A stretch of DNA of 64,000 bases from NCBI GenBank assembly GCA_903882805.1, contig CAIRYK010000088.1, forward strand, positions 37,126 through 101,125, given 5' to 3'. This DNA comes from an uncultured Bacteroidota bacterium. GTDB lineage: Bacteria; Bacteroidota; Bacteroidia; Chitinophagales; Chitinophagaceae. The notes beneath the pieces are model-generated. The model ran no database searches and was not told where the DNA came from. It was given only the letters and a program-made list of their open reading frames with translations. Position 1 is the first letter of the stretch. Each line of letters begins with the position of its first letter. Made by a program: the position numbers and the translations under genes. Of the stretch, positions 1 to 9,500 are shown piece by piece.

Positions 1-312
1 GAGGAACGTTTTATTTTCCCCTTAGTTGCCGACGATCATCCTTTAAAAATCAAGGCGCTTAAAGACCACTTGTCATTAAGAATGCTCGCAGCGCTGATAG
101 AGCATAATTTCGAGCTCGAAATCAATCTCGATGCCTTCGCCACATTACTCAACGACCATATCCGATTTGAAGAACGCGAGCTATACGCATATATGCAAAG
201 CAATCTTTCCGAAGATCAAATCCAGAAAATAACTAAACTTTCGGCGAACGAAAAAACCGATTTTGACAGTAAATGGGGTGATCATTACTGGAAAAAAGAA
301 ATTACTGCATAG
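1..312 (+). CDS. Hemerythrin-like (HHE) domain protein, 5' end outside window
   Basis: The reading frame is open from base 1, so this is the C-terminal ~103 residues of a longer protein. Visible motifs are EERFIFPL near the start and NDHIRFEEREL about 50 residues later, spaced like the His/Glu metal ligands of HHE helical-bundle proteins, which bind a non-haem di-iron centre and sense or carry O2 or NO. It ends in a hydrophilic tail. It converges on the downstream minus-strand gene across only 29 bp. The nearby universal stress protein and FNR-like palindrome fit an oxygen/redox role, but that is inference. The first ligand helices lie upstream and cannot be checked here. Confidence 0.72.
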   Translation, partial: EERFIFPLVADDHPLKIKALKDHLSLRMLAALIEHNFELEINLDAFATLLNDHIRFEERELYAYMQSNLSEDQIQKITKLSANEKTDFDSKWGDHYWKKEITA

Positions 313-341
313 CGCCCCCCTACCCTATATTTACGAGTAAA

Positions 342-1643
342 TCAGAACAAATAGTACGCATCTTTTGCATAAATCACCGTACTATCATTATTCAAAGTAA
401 CAAGGTCGTAGATGACAAATACAGGGACTTTTTCGATAAGGAGCATTGTAACAGGTTTTTGATCTTTAAGGCAACTGGTGAGGTAAGTCGAATCAATTTT
501 ATTATTCAGTAGTAGGTTGCCCAATTCTATCGCCTTCTCTACGCGCATGCAGCCATGGCTGTAATACCTGTGCATTGTTTCAAATAGCTTTTTCGAATTG
601 GTGTCGTGCAGATAAACGCTGAAGGGATCGGTTAAGTTGAACTTTATTATGCCCAATGAATTGTCGCATCCAGTTGACTGCCTGAATGTATAGGGTAAAG
701 AAGCTGCACCATATCTGCGGAAGTTAATTTTCGTGTGGTCTACCACATTACCGCGTTTATCTAATACCTGCATATTCATAACATCAATGGCCGCTTTCGA
801 TCTTTTAAATTTAGGTAGTAGTTCTTTTGTGGCGATACTGGTAGGCACTGTCCAGTAAGGATAAAAAATTACTTCAGTACAGTATGCCGCGAATCTTGGC
901 GTGCTTGTTTTTGGCTTGCCAACAATCACCTTCGATGTCAGTCGTAAGCTATCGCCGGCGAAATATTGGAGTATAGTTGTGCCAGTATTCACTACTATAT
1001 ATTTTTCAAAATGGAAGTGGTTAATCCATCTGTATAAATTGATTGCATTATTAAGGTAGCGCAAAGTATCGCTATTGCCTGCAGCAATAGCAGCTGCAAT
1101 CTCAGTTTTTAATAGCTGGTAATTACTTGTTTTGGGTTGTAGGGATTCAAGAAAGCTATCTATATTTTTGGTTGTAGCTAACGAACAAAGTCCATTGAGC
1201 AAAAATTGTTCATCTGCAATTGCTGCGCTTTTCGAAACTTCATCGTAGCTCAATTTGTTGGCGATATTATATCCCTTGTATATGTCGTATGCAAAATCGA
1301 ACAATGCAGAAACAAATAATTTGTCGGTTTGTTTTTGTTTAATTGTATCGGATGTTGAAACCCACTTTACAGTTACTAACTCTTTGTATTTGTAATTTGA
1401 TTTATCAAGACCAACAAGGCACGCATTGTTAATGGCGGCTATTAATTTTGCCTGCATAGCGCTATCTGCACCAAATAAATAACGCTTTGGTCCTATTTTT
1501 GAGTAGTAAATATCTGTAATTGATGCGCTTTCAGCCGGGTAAGCATAGGCGGCAAACCCTGTAGAAAAAGCACAACAAAAATAACAAAGGGCAATAATCA
1601 CTTTCAATGGGCGCTTGGCCATCTGTTTGAATTTTGCTTGCAT
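342..1643 (-). CDS. L,D-transpeptidase, YcbB/LdtD-like
   Basis: Cell-envelope enzyme expected to form 3-3 cross-links in peptidoglycan or to attach proteins to it. The catalytic YkuD motif is present as YSHGCMRV with nucleophile Cys365, and an upstream stretch VGKPKTSTPRF...YPYWTVPTSIA matches the YcbB subgroup. A hydrophobic segment at residues 13-33 is a signal peptide or anchor. The middle (about 60-200) is divergent and no peptidoglycan-binding repeat is obvious. At 433 residues it is shorter than E. coli YcbB (~615). Met8 is an alternative start. It is last in a minus-strand run after the CoA transferase (79 bp apart). Confidence 0.85.
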   Translation of the reverse strand: MQAKFKQMAKRPLKVIIALCYFCCAFSTGFAAYAYPAESASITDIYYSKIGPKRYLFGADSAMQAKLIAAINNACLVGLDKSNYKYKELVTVKWVSTSDTIKQKQTDKLFVSALFDFAYDIYKGYNIANKLSYDEVSKSAAIADEQFLLNGLCSLATTKNIDSFLESLQPKTSNYQLLKTEIAAAIAAGNSDTLRYLNNAINLYRWINHFHFEKYIVVNTGTTILQYFAGDSLRLTSKVIVGKPKTSTPRFAAYCTEVIFYPYWTVPTSIATKELLPKFKRSKAAIDVMNMQVLDKRGNVVDHTKINFRRYGAASLPYTFRQSTGCDNSLGIIKFNLTDPFSVYLHDTNSKKLFETMHRYYSHGCMRVEKAIELGNLLLNNKIDSTYLTSCLKDQKPVTMLLIEKVPVFVIYDLVTLNNDSTVIYAKDAYYLF

Positions 1644-1722
1644 AGACAGCAGTTTTTATACTTTCAGAACAATTGGTCGTAGTTGGGAAATTGCTTCAAA
1701 CAAAATGAACGTTGTGCGCCAG

Positions 1723-3015
1723 CTAAAGTCCTTTTATAAATTGACCAAAACGCTCGTGATATGCCTTTTCAAGAGTTTCTCTATTGCTTGGGTGCGAAAT
1801 AGTTATCAGTAATCTGGCTCTCTGTTCCATATTTTTGCCATAGAGGTTTACTACTCCATATTCAGTGGCTACATAGTGCACATGACCGCGAGTGGTAACC
1901 ACGCCGGCTCCTTGTTTTAAAAACGGTGTAATACGCGAAATGCCATTTTTTGTAATAGAAGGGAGCGCAATTATAGGTTTACCTCCATCAGAAAGCGATG
2001 CGCCGCGCATAAAATCCATCTGTCCACCTATACCTGAATACTGGTATGCTCCTATTGAGTCGGCGCAAACCTGACCTGTAAGGTCGATTTCGATGGCGCT
2101 GTTTATTGATATCACTTTGGGGTTGCGCCGAATGGTGTCTGTATCATTGACAAACCCTACATCCATGCAATGTACCGTTGGGTTGTTGTCGGCAAAGTCG
2201 TAGATTTTTCTGGTACCCAAAATGAAAGCGGTAATTATTTTACCCCTGCCTATTTTCTTGTGCTCATTTGTTATAGAGCCATTTTGCACTAATGGTAATA
2301 TTCCGTCAGAGAACATTTCAGTATGCACACCCAGACCTTTGTGATTGGTCAAAGATTTCAGTACTGCATCGGGAATACTGCCAATTCCCATTTGCAAAGT
2401 GGAACCGTCGTCAATTAATCCGGCTACAAATGCGCCGATTTTTTCGGTTGCTTCATTAGTTTCCAAGGAGTAGTTTACATCGGGCAATTCGCTTTCGTCC
2501 CAGACCAGCGCAGTGAATTGCGTTATATGTATTACACCATCGCCTAATATTCGTGGCATCCTTGGGTTTACCTGTGCAATTACAACACCAGCATTTCTAA
2601 CAGCGCTAATAGCCACATCTACAGATAATCCTAGTGTGCAATAGCCGTGTTGATCGGGCGGCGAAACCTGAACAATTGCCACATCGAGCGGGAGTATCTT
2701 CCGGTCGAAAAGTCGCGGAATTTCACTAAGAAATATAGGTACGTATTCGCCGCAGTTGCCATTTACCCAACCTCTCACATTGCCCGAAACGAACAGCGAA
2801 TTGAGGTAAAAACTATTCAAAACCTCAGGGTGGTTCCACTCAATATTCCCGTAGGTACTAATACATGTAAGCTCTACGTTATTTATTTGCCCGGCGCGTT
2901 TAAGTAATTTATTGATTAGTGTAACTGGAGTAGCGGCTCCGCCTTGCAAAAAAACCCGGTCACCGCTCTTCACCAGCTCCATCGCGGCTTCAGCGGTTAT
3001 ATATCTTTGATTCAT
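1723..3015 (-). CDS. Acetyl-CoA hydrolase/transferase family protein
   Basis: Family I CoA transferase of about the usual length (430 residues), related to 4-hydroxybutyrate or acetate:CoA transferases. The likely catalytic glutamate lies in SAIEIDLTGQVCADS. A glycine-rich GIGGQMDFMRGA and the late motif TTRGHVHYVATEYG are characteristic of the family. It probably moves CoA between acetyl-CoA and another carboxylate in the cytosol; the second substrate cannot be read from sequence. It starts 8 bp after the LOG-family gene, so YodC-like, LOG and this gene form one transcription unit. In a stress/low-oxygen neighbourhood, a role in acetate overflow is plausible but inferred. Confidence 0.85.
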   Translation of the reverse strand: MNQRYITAEAAMELVKSGDRVFLQGGAATPVTLINKLLKRAGQINNVELTCISTYGNIEWNHPEVLNSFYLNSLFVSGNVRGWVNGNCGEYVPIFLSEIPRLFDRKILPLDVAIVQVSPPDQHGYCTLGLSVDVAISAVRNAGVVIAQVNPRMPRILGDGVIHITQFTALVWDESELPDVNYSLETNEATEKIGAFVAGLIDDGSTLQMGIGSIPDAVLKSLTNHKGLGVHTEMFSDGILPLVQNGSITNEHKKIGRGKIITAFILGTRKIYDFADNNPTVHCMDVGFVNDTDTIRRNPKVISINSAIEIDLTGQVCADSIGAYQYSGIGGQMDFMRGASLSDGGKPIIALPSITKNGISRITPFLKQGAGVVTTRGHVHYVATEYGVVNLYGKNMEQRARLLITISHPSNRETLEKAYHERFGQFIKGL

Positions 3016-3023
3016 TAGTAGTT

Positions 3024-3800
3024 TTAGTTAAAAGGGTTCGAACGAAATTTATGCTCTCCAAGTAGTCCCAGAGGCTTCATTTTATGTTCGCGTTTTAGTT
3101 GATAGGCATCTATTGCGTACTTTTTAATATGCGACACAGCATCTTGTATAGAGTCTGTAAAGATAAATAATAACGCGTCTTCCGGGTGTATTGTTTTTTG
3201 GTTAACCATTTGCTGAATGTGCAATAGGAGGTGTTCATGATATTCTTTCCCGAACACAACAATAGGAAAACGTAAAGATTTCCCTGTTTGCATCAATGTT
3301 ATGGCCTCAAAAAGTTCATCAAGGGTACCATATCCACCCGGGAAAACGACAAAGGCGTACGAATATTTGTATAGCAGTACTTTTCTTACAAAAAAGTAAT
3401 TCATGTCTACCCATTTGTCTAAATACTGATTGGGATGTTGCTCCTTTGGGAGAACAATGTTACACCCCAAACTGCGTCCACCAGCATCTTTAGCGCCTCT
3501 ATTTGCGGCTTCCATTATGCCTGGGCCGCCGCCAGTTATCACAGTAAACCCAAGTTTTGCTATCTCGCTACCCATTTGTCTGGCCATTTTATAATAAGTG
3601 TGCAATTCACTGAATCGGGCAGAACCCAACACTGTAACACAAGGACCTACAAAATGCAGCTTTCGAAAACCATATAAGAATTCCTTAAACACAAGAAAAG
3701 CAAATTTCAGTTCATGCCACCTTGATTGAGGACCGTTAAGATAATTGGATGCGCGCTTTGAGCCTAATGGCGTAAAATCATGGTTGGGTTTTATGTCCAT
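3024..3800 (-). CDS. LOG family protein (TIGR00730 Rossmann fold)
   Basis: LOG-type nucleotide 5'-monophosphate phosphoribohydrolase, a family often misnamed lysine decarboxylase. The signature PGGYGTLDE and the preceding GGGPGIMEAANRGA are both intact; together they bind the nucleotide phosphate and hold the catalytic Glu. At 258 residues it has ~55 extra N-terminal residues before the Rossmann core, which begins at GPCVTVLGSAR. The start ATG overlaps the stop of the YodC-like gene as TAATG, supporting both the start and translational coupling. The natural substrate in non-plant bacteria is uncertain (AMP or other NMPs are likely). Confidence 0.88.
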   Translation of the reverse strand: MDIKPNHDFTPLGSKRASNYLNGPQSRWHELKFAFLVFKEFLYGFRKLHFVGPCVTVLGSARFSELHTYYKMARQMGSEIAKLGFTVITGGGPGIMEAANRGAKDAGGRSLGCNIVLPKEQHPNQYLDKWVDMNYFFVRKVLLYKYSYAFVVFPGGYGTLDELFEAITLMQTGKSLRFPIVVFGKEYHEHLLLHIQQMVNQKTIHPEDALLFIFTDSIQDAVSHIKKYAIDAYQLKREHKMKPLGLLGEHKFRSNPFN

Positions 3801-4012
3801 TAATTACTATCAATTTCTACTAGCTCGTGCGCATAAAACGGACAGTAGTGAACTTCCTGCTTACCGTCTATATTTTTTTCAAACCAGATACAATCGAACA
3901 TATTACTTCTATATTCGTTAGTCAGCACATCAAAGTGCTGGCCTCTTATCGTCATATCCGGACCTCCCGACTTGAGTCTGACCTTTGAGCCGGGGTTAAA
4001 AACAATTTCCAT
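3800..4012 (-). CDS. YodC-like small protein (DUF2158)
   Basis: Seventy-residue protein whose first 25 residues, with FNPGSKVRLKSGGPDMTI, match the short YodC/DUF2158 family, an SH3-like beta-barrel of unknown function. The rest mentions a Trp/Phe-rich strand and a second Cys (DCIWFEK, HYCPFYAHEL). It heads a minus-strand operon and overlaps the LOG-family start by one base. The 190 bp upstream, shared with the divergent membrane protein, should hold its promoter. Function unknown. Confidence 0.75.
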   Translation of the reverse strand: MEIVFNPGSKVRLKSGGPDMTIRGQHFDVLTNEYRSNMFDCIWFEKNIDGKQEVHYCPFYAHELVEIDSN

Positions 4013-4203
4013 AGTTACATTATTGACATTTCATTTAATTAATTTCAGATTATAGCTTTCGGCATACAAACTGATTTCTTTGTGCATTTTCAGACTTACA
4101 AATGTATATGACACTAAACTCGTTGCCAATGATCTTCGTCATTTAGCTAAATCGGGACTGTAAATTATTTGTTTGGTATTTGCACATTATCTTTGGCTTA
4201 ATA

Positions 4204-4794
4204 ATGTGGAATTATGTTTTAGTTTTTATTGCATCGTACTTGGTTGATAGTGTTCCTTTTATTGGGCCGCCAGCATGGACTGTAATGGTACTGTTGCAAA
4301 TGAAGTACGATTTGAATGTTTGGCTGGTACTTGTTGTTGGCGTAATAGGCTCAGCATTGGGCAGATATACACTTAGCTTATATATTCCGTGGTTGTCAAC
4401 TAAAATGATAAAGCCACAGAAAAATGAAGATCTACAATATATTGGGCAGAAGTTGTCGGGTAATGGATGGCAGATACAACTTTTTGTGCTTTTATATACG
4501 CTCATGCCCCTCCCGTCTACTCCATTATTTACCGCAGCCGGCATTGCCCGCATCAAACCACTTCATATTATACCTGCATTTCTTATAGGTAAATTTACAA
4601 GCGATATGTTAATGGTATTAACTGGCGATTATGTTGCCAATAATGCAAAAAGTATTTCAGATGGATATTTTAATTGGAAAAGTGTAGCGGGTACGCTTAT
4701 TGGCGTAGCTATTATCAGCATTTTTCTATTTATCGATTGGCGTAAACTCCTACAGGAAAAGAAGTTCAGACTTAATTTCAAAATATGGAACTGA
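4204..4794 (+). CDS. Small multi-pass membrane protein, VTT/DedA-like
   Basis: About 196 residues with four to five hydrophobic segments and a late motif LPSTPLFTAAGIARI that resembles the loop of SNARE-associated/VTT (DedA-like) proteins. These are lipid scramblases or transport-related in better-studied cases; no specific role is claimed here. I chose ATG 4204 over an upstream in-frame TTG at 4180 because a TAnnTTTG-like -7 element (4188-4195) overlaps the upstream region. The C-terminal ~15 residues are basic and cytosolic. Divergent from the YodC-LOG operon. Confidence 0.6.
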   Translation: MWNYVLVFIASYLVDSVPFIGPPAWTVMVLLQMKYDLNVWLVLVVGVIGSALGRYTLSLYIPWLSTKMIKPQKNEDLQYIGQKLSGNGWQIQLFVLLYTLMPLPSTPLFTAAGIARIKPLHIIPAFLIGKFTSDMLMVLTGDYVANNAKSISDGYFNWKSVAGTLIGVAIISIFLFIDWRKLLQEKKFRLNFKIWN

Positions 4795-4915
4795 TGCTTT
4801 TGGGGATTACAAACTGGTAATCAGTTGTTTAATCGCATTGATTAATAAAACAACAACAAATAACTGAGTGTTTTTATGTAAATCCATTAATTTTAAAGAT
4901 AGAAGTTGTACCTTC

Positions 4916-4984
4916 CTACTGATTATGTTCAGCGCAGCTACTGATAATAATCAGTAGTGTGCGCGAATTGTTCGGCTACTTTTG
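4916..4984 (+). promoter_or_regulatory. FNR-like palindrome plus TAnnTTTG promoter
   Basis: A perfect inverted repeat CTACTGAT-AATA-ATCAGTAG lies at 4938-4957, and a further CTACTGAT half-site at 4916-4923, exactly 22 bp (two helical turns) upstream. The core CTGAT-N4-ATCAG differs from the FNR consensus TTGAT-N4-ATCAA by one base per half. A -7 element TACTTTTG is at 4977-4984 with no good -33 TTTG. If transcription starts ~6 bp after it, the palindrome centre is near -42, the classic spot for a CRP/FNR activator that replaces the -33 box. The binding regulator is inferred. Confidence 0.5.
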
Positions 4985-5022
4985 TTTCAAGAAATAACAT
5001 TAACACCGCAAAACAAAACAAA

Positions 5023-5409
5023 ATGAACAACAGAATTAGTATTACACATTTAGGCAATGCACATAACGAATGGCTACGCTCTTTAGACTTCTACAAAGGT
5101 GAATTAACAATACTTAGGGGAAGACTAACAGAAATAGCCGGAAAGAACTCTGCTTCAGACGCGATGGCCAAGGTAGAACATTTCGAGAATCAGTTTATTA
5201 TCCAAATTGATAACATAGATCGCCTGGTGCATGACATTAAAGTAAATGTATCTGCAGTTAGTCAACAGGCAATTGCCTCTTCAGCTGGTTATATAGATGG
5301 CGCTCTGGTAGAAACCCACAAAGAATTGAGCCAAAAAGTAAAAACAGAAGAGGGTATCATTAATAGTCTCAGACATGAGTTTAATGATTTTGCCACCGTC
5401 TGGATGTAA
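5023..5409 (+). CDS. Helical protein of unknown function upstream of usp
   Basis: A 128-residue, Cys-free, mostly helical protein with no signal peptide; long amphipathic stretches (residues ~20-125) suggest a helical bundle or coiled coil. I do not recognise a family. ATG 5023 is chosen over an upstream in-frame TTG at 4957 because that one overlaps the palindrome at 4938-4957 and precedes the -7 element at 4977-4984. It sits 33 bp before the universal stress gene on the same strand, so the two are probably co-transcribed from the FNR-like promoter. A stress-related role is inferred only from this context. Confidence 0.7.
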   Translation: MNNRISITHLGNAHNEWLRSLDFYKGELTILRGRLTEIAGKNSASDAMAKVEHFENQFIIQIDNIDRLVHDIKVNVSAVSQQAIASSAGYIDGALVETHKELSQKVKTEEGIINSLRHEFNDFATVWM

Positions 5410-5442
5410 TCACTTTACAATTACTCGTATATTATCTATTGT

Positions 5443-6288
5443 ATGAAAACTATTATTACTCCTACCGATTTCTCAGCAATTGCGGAAAACGCTGCTTTAT
5501 ATGCAGCAGATATGGCCATCGCGGTAAACGCTGATTTGCTATTGGTACATGTAGTCACAATACCACTATCAATAGCTGAGGCTCCTGTTCCTTCAGATAT
5601 TTTTGAGGTGATGACCTCTGAAGCCGTTGCAGAAATTAAGAAATTGCAGGAAAAGCTTCAGGTACATACAAATGACAAATTGACGATAACAACACATGTG
5701 GTGGTGGACGACTTAGTGGATGACTTAATTGACCTTGCTAGTCAGAAAGATACATTTGCAATAGTAATGGGTGTGAAAGGCGCAGAATCGAAAAACAATT
5801 TTTGGTTTGGAAGCAACACAATTTCAGTAATGCATAAACTCAACCATCCAGTTATCACTGTTCCCGGTGATGTGTCATTCAAGAAAATAGCTAAGGTGGG
5901 TTTAGCCTGCGATCTCGAAGATGCTTCGCTTAAGTTACCAGTAGCTTATCTCGAACGATTGCATACAGAGTTCAATTGCGAACTGCATATTCTCAATGTA
6001 ACCAAGGAGAACGAAAAAGTAGATTCCGATATTTTATATGAGTCTATTGCCTTACAAAACGATTTGAAAAAGTTTCACCCACAGTTTCATTTCTTGGTAA
6101 ATGAAAACATCGAAGTAGGCGTGGCTGAATTTGTTAAGCGGGTGCCAATTGATTTGTTGATGGTAATGCCGAAAGAATATGGTTTTTTTGAGTCGCTATT
6201 TCATAAAAGTGTTTCTAAGGAAATAATGACCCACTCTAAAGTGCCTATACTTAGCTTACACCCGGTGGCAAGTTCTTGGTCAGTTTAA
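5443..6288 (+). CDS. Universal stress protein, tandem UspA domains
   Basis: 281 residues containing two UspA folds. The first (1-145) starts MKTIITPTDFSAIAENA and ends with a G-x2-G-x9-G-like ATP-binding segment, GVKGAESKNNFWFGSNT, followed by NHPVITVP. The second (about 150-275) is more divergent, but keeps the closing S-KVPILSLHP strand. Cytosolic. Tandem Usp proteins are common in Bacteroidota. It follows the helical protein by 33 bp and is followed by a strong hairpin terminator, making a two-gene operon under the palindrome at 4938. Confidence 0.88.
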   Translation: MKTIITPTDFSAIAENAALYAADMAIAVNADLLLVHVVTIPLSIAEAPVPSDIFEVMTSEAVAEIKKLQEKLQVHTNDKLTITTHVVVDDLVDDLIDLASQKDTFAIVMGVKGAESKNNFWFGSNTISVMHKLNHPVITVPGDVSFKKIAKVGLACDLEDASLKLPVAYLERLHTEFNCELHILNVTKENEKVDSDILYESIALQNDLKKFHPQFHFLVNENIEVGVAEFVKRVPIDLLMVMPKEYGFFESLFHKSVSKEIMTHSKVPILSLHPVASSWSV

Positions 6289-6361
6289 AGTAATGGGTTT
6301 AAAACCTAAATCCAATATACACTCGTTTTAATTAGAAAAACGACAATCTATAGTTCATCAG

Positions 6362-6415
6362 AATAGGCTTCAGTTTTCCACTTTCATTTTTTGGAGAACT
6401 GAAGCCTATTTTTTG
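6362..6415 (+). terminator. Rho-independent terminator after usp
   Basis: Inverted repeat AATAGGCTTCAGTT / AACTGAAGCCTATT extended by TTCCA/TGGAG, followed by TTTTTG. It ends the usp operon. The rest of the 6289-6582 gap is AT-rich with no further gene that I can see; it must carry the ileS promoter. Confidence 0.85.
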
Positions 6416-6582
6416 TACTTTTTAATATCCGGACCTTATTTAAACAATTAATTAACGGAATTATCGCAATTTTCTATTTACCTTCGCGGCTTAATTCAAA
6501 TTGGGTCAGCTTTATTTTTAACAGATTTATATTTTATTAATTTGCAAAGCTGTTCTTTTGGTTTTTGATCTACGTTAAACTG

Positions 6583-9500
6583 ATGGGTAAATATAGGGAA
6601 TTTAAGGGTTTGCATATGCCTACTATTGAGCAGGAATTTCTTGCTAAATGGAAAGAGGATTGTTGTTTTGAGGAAAGCGTTAATTTGCGTGAAGGCGCAG
6701 AACCTTTTGTATTTTACGAGGGTCCACCCAGCGCAAATGGTATGCCTGGTATTCACCATGTTATTTCCCGTACTTTAAAAGATCTAGTATGTCGTTTTAA
6801 AACCATGCAAGGGTACCAGGTTTCCCGCAAAGCTGGTTGGGATACCCATGGTTTGCCTATTGAACTATTTGTAGAAAAAGAACTGGGGATTACAAAAGAA
6901 GATATTGGAAAAAAAATAAGTGTAATAGACTACAACAAGAAATGCCGCGAAGTAGTAATGCGGTATAAAGATAAGTGGGAAGAAATTACGGAAAAGATGG
7001 GGTATTGGGTAGATATGACTGACCCATACATCACTTTTGATAATAAATACATTGAAACGCTTTGGTGGGCGCTGAAAGAGCTTTTCAACAAAAACCTACT
7101 GTACAAAAGCGTAAGCATACAACCCTACTCTCCTGCTGCTGGAACTGGCTTAAGTAGTCATGAACTTAACCAGCCTGGTACTTATAAGGACGTTAAAGAT
7201 ACTACTGTTGTAGCAATGTTCAAGGTAAGCCCAGCGCATCAGAAACCTGTAAGTCTTAATATACTTCAGGCTAAGCTACATGAAATAGCTGCTAATGCAT
7301 GGGAAACTGAAATTTTCGGTGGTGACAATGCTGCTGAATTGCAGGCAGCCTGTAAAGATGTTTTCTTTATGGCTTGGACCACAACGCCCTGGACTTTGCC
7401 AAGTAATTGTGGTCTTACCGTTGGTCCTAACATTGATTATGTATTAGTTAAAACATTTAACCCCTACACGCACAGGCCAACCAATGTAATACTTGCTAAG
7501 GCATTGGTTAGTAAGTACTTCAAGCAAGAGTCGCAAGATCTTGATTTTCTTACTTACAATCCGGAAAACAAGACGTTGCCATGGCGGATAATAGCTGAAT
7601 TTAAGGGTCAGGAATTGGAGGGGGTGCGTTACGATCAGTTACTCCCATTCGATGGCAATACCCGAGAAATAGCGGGCGGCGATCCTTGGCGCGTTATTTC
7701 CGGCGATTTCGTAACTACCGAAGATGGCACTGGTATTGTACACACTGCGCCTGCTTTTGGCGCAGACGACTACCGCGTAGGTAAGAAAAATAATATTGGT
7801 ATTTTAATAATGGTCGACCGTCAGGGTAAGTTTAACGACTATACTGGACAGTTTAGCGGTCGATATGTAAAAAACTATACCAACGATGCTGAATATACAG
7901 ATGTTGACATTGACATTTCAGTTCATCTGAAATTGACCGGTCATGCTTTTAAAGTAGAAAAATACGAACATAACTATCCTCATTGCTGGAGAACAGATAA
8001 GCCAATTATCTATTATCCGCTCGATGCTTGGTTTATACGGACAACTGCTGTAAAAGACAGAATGGTAGAGCTGAATAAAACCATAAACTGGAAGCCGAAG
8101 GCTACTGGTGAAGGCCGTTTTGGTAACTGGCTGGAGAATATGGTAGACTGGAACTTAAGCCGTAGCAGATTTTGGGGTACTCCTTTGCCTGTATGGGTAA
8201 GTGAAGATGGGTCTATGAAATGCATTGGCAGTATATCAGAGTTGATCAGCGAAGCACAGAAAGCCAACAAGGTCCTTGGGTTGAACCAACTTTTAGAGGA
8301 AAATGTCACGGACAAAATAGGAGAAACACTTGTTGGCGACCTTACTTTCAAACCTGTAAGCAAAGACGAACTTGATTTACATAAGCCGTTTGTTGACAAT
8401 ATAATTTTGGTTTCAGACAGTGGCCAGCCAATGAGGCGCGAACCTGATTTAATTGATGTATGGTTTGACAGCGGCGCTATGCCTTATGCTCAATTACACT
8501 ACCCCTTTGAAAAAGACGCTGCGACTCAGTTAAGTAAAGGATTTCCTGCAGATTTTATTGCTGAAGGCGTAGACCAAACACGTGGATGGTTTTATACGCT
8601 ACATGCACTTGGGGTTATGCTTTTTGATAGCGTAGCCTATAAAACTGTCGTAAGCAACGGACTGGTACTCGATAAGGCAGGTAATAAAATGAGTAAAAGA
8701 TTGGGTAATGTAATAGACCCATTTGAGACCATAGAAAAATACAGCGCCGATGCCACAAGATGGTATTTGATTACTAATGCATCTCCATGGGATAGTCTGA
8801 AGTTTGATCTTGAAGGCATCAAAGAAGTGCAACGAAAGTACTTTGGAACGTTGTTCAATACATATCAGTTTTTTGCGCTCTATGCAAATGTTGATAATTT
8901 CACTTTTGCTGAACAATATATACCAATTGCTGAACGGCAAGAAATTGATAGATGGATACTATCTGCCCTCCACACACTTGTGCAAGATGTAACCAACTAT
9001 CTTAACGACTATGAGCCAACACAGGCAGGAAGAGCCATGGAGTACTTTCTTGATGAACAACTGAGCAACTGGTATGTAAGGCTTTGCCGTAGACGGTTTT
9101 GGAAAGGCGAATATGAATTTGATAAAATCTGCGCTTATCAAACACTTTACGAATGTCTTGAAACCATATCATTGTTAATGGCGCCGATAGCTCCATTCTT
9201 TGCAGATTGGTTATTTCAAAATTTGAATGAAATAACTTGTCGCAAACTACCTGGTTCGGTACATTTAGAAAACTACCCGGTTGCAGATGAATCGGTAATA
9301 GATCGATTGCTTGAAGAACGTATGCAACTGGCTCAGGATATTTCATCTCTTGTACTGTCTGTACGTAAAAAAGTAAATATTAAAGTTCGTCAGCCATTAC
9401 ATCGTATACTTATCCCTTCAGTTGACGAACACACTAAGGAGCAAATAAGCAAAATTGATGAACTTATAAAAAGCGAAGTGAATATTAAATCCATAGAGTA

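Noticed and set aside
1615..1812. Small + strand open frames around 1.6-2.9 kb
   Set aside because: They overlap the transpeptidase and CoA transferase genes in antisense and encode no recognisable protein.
3025..3045. Sequence AGGGTTCGAACGAAA resembling a tRNA T-loop
   Set aside because: It lies inside the 3' end of the LOG-family gene, and no acceptor or anticodon stem surrounds it.
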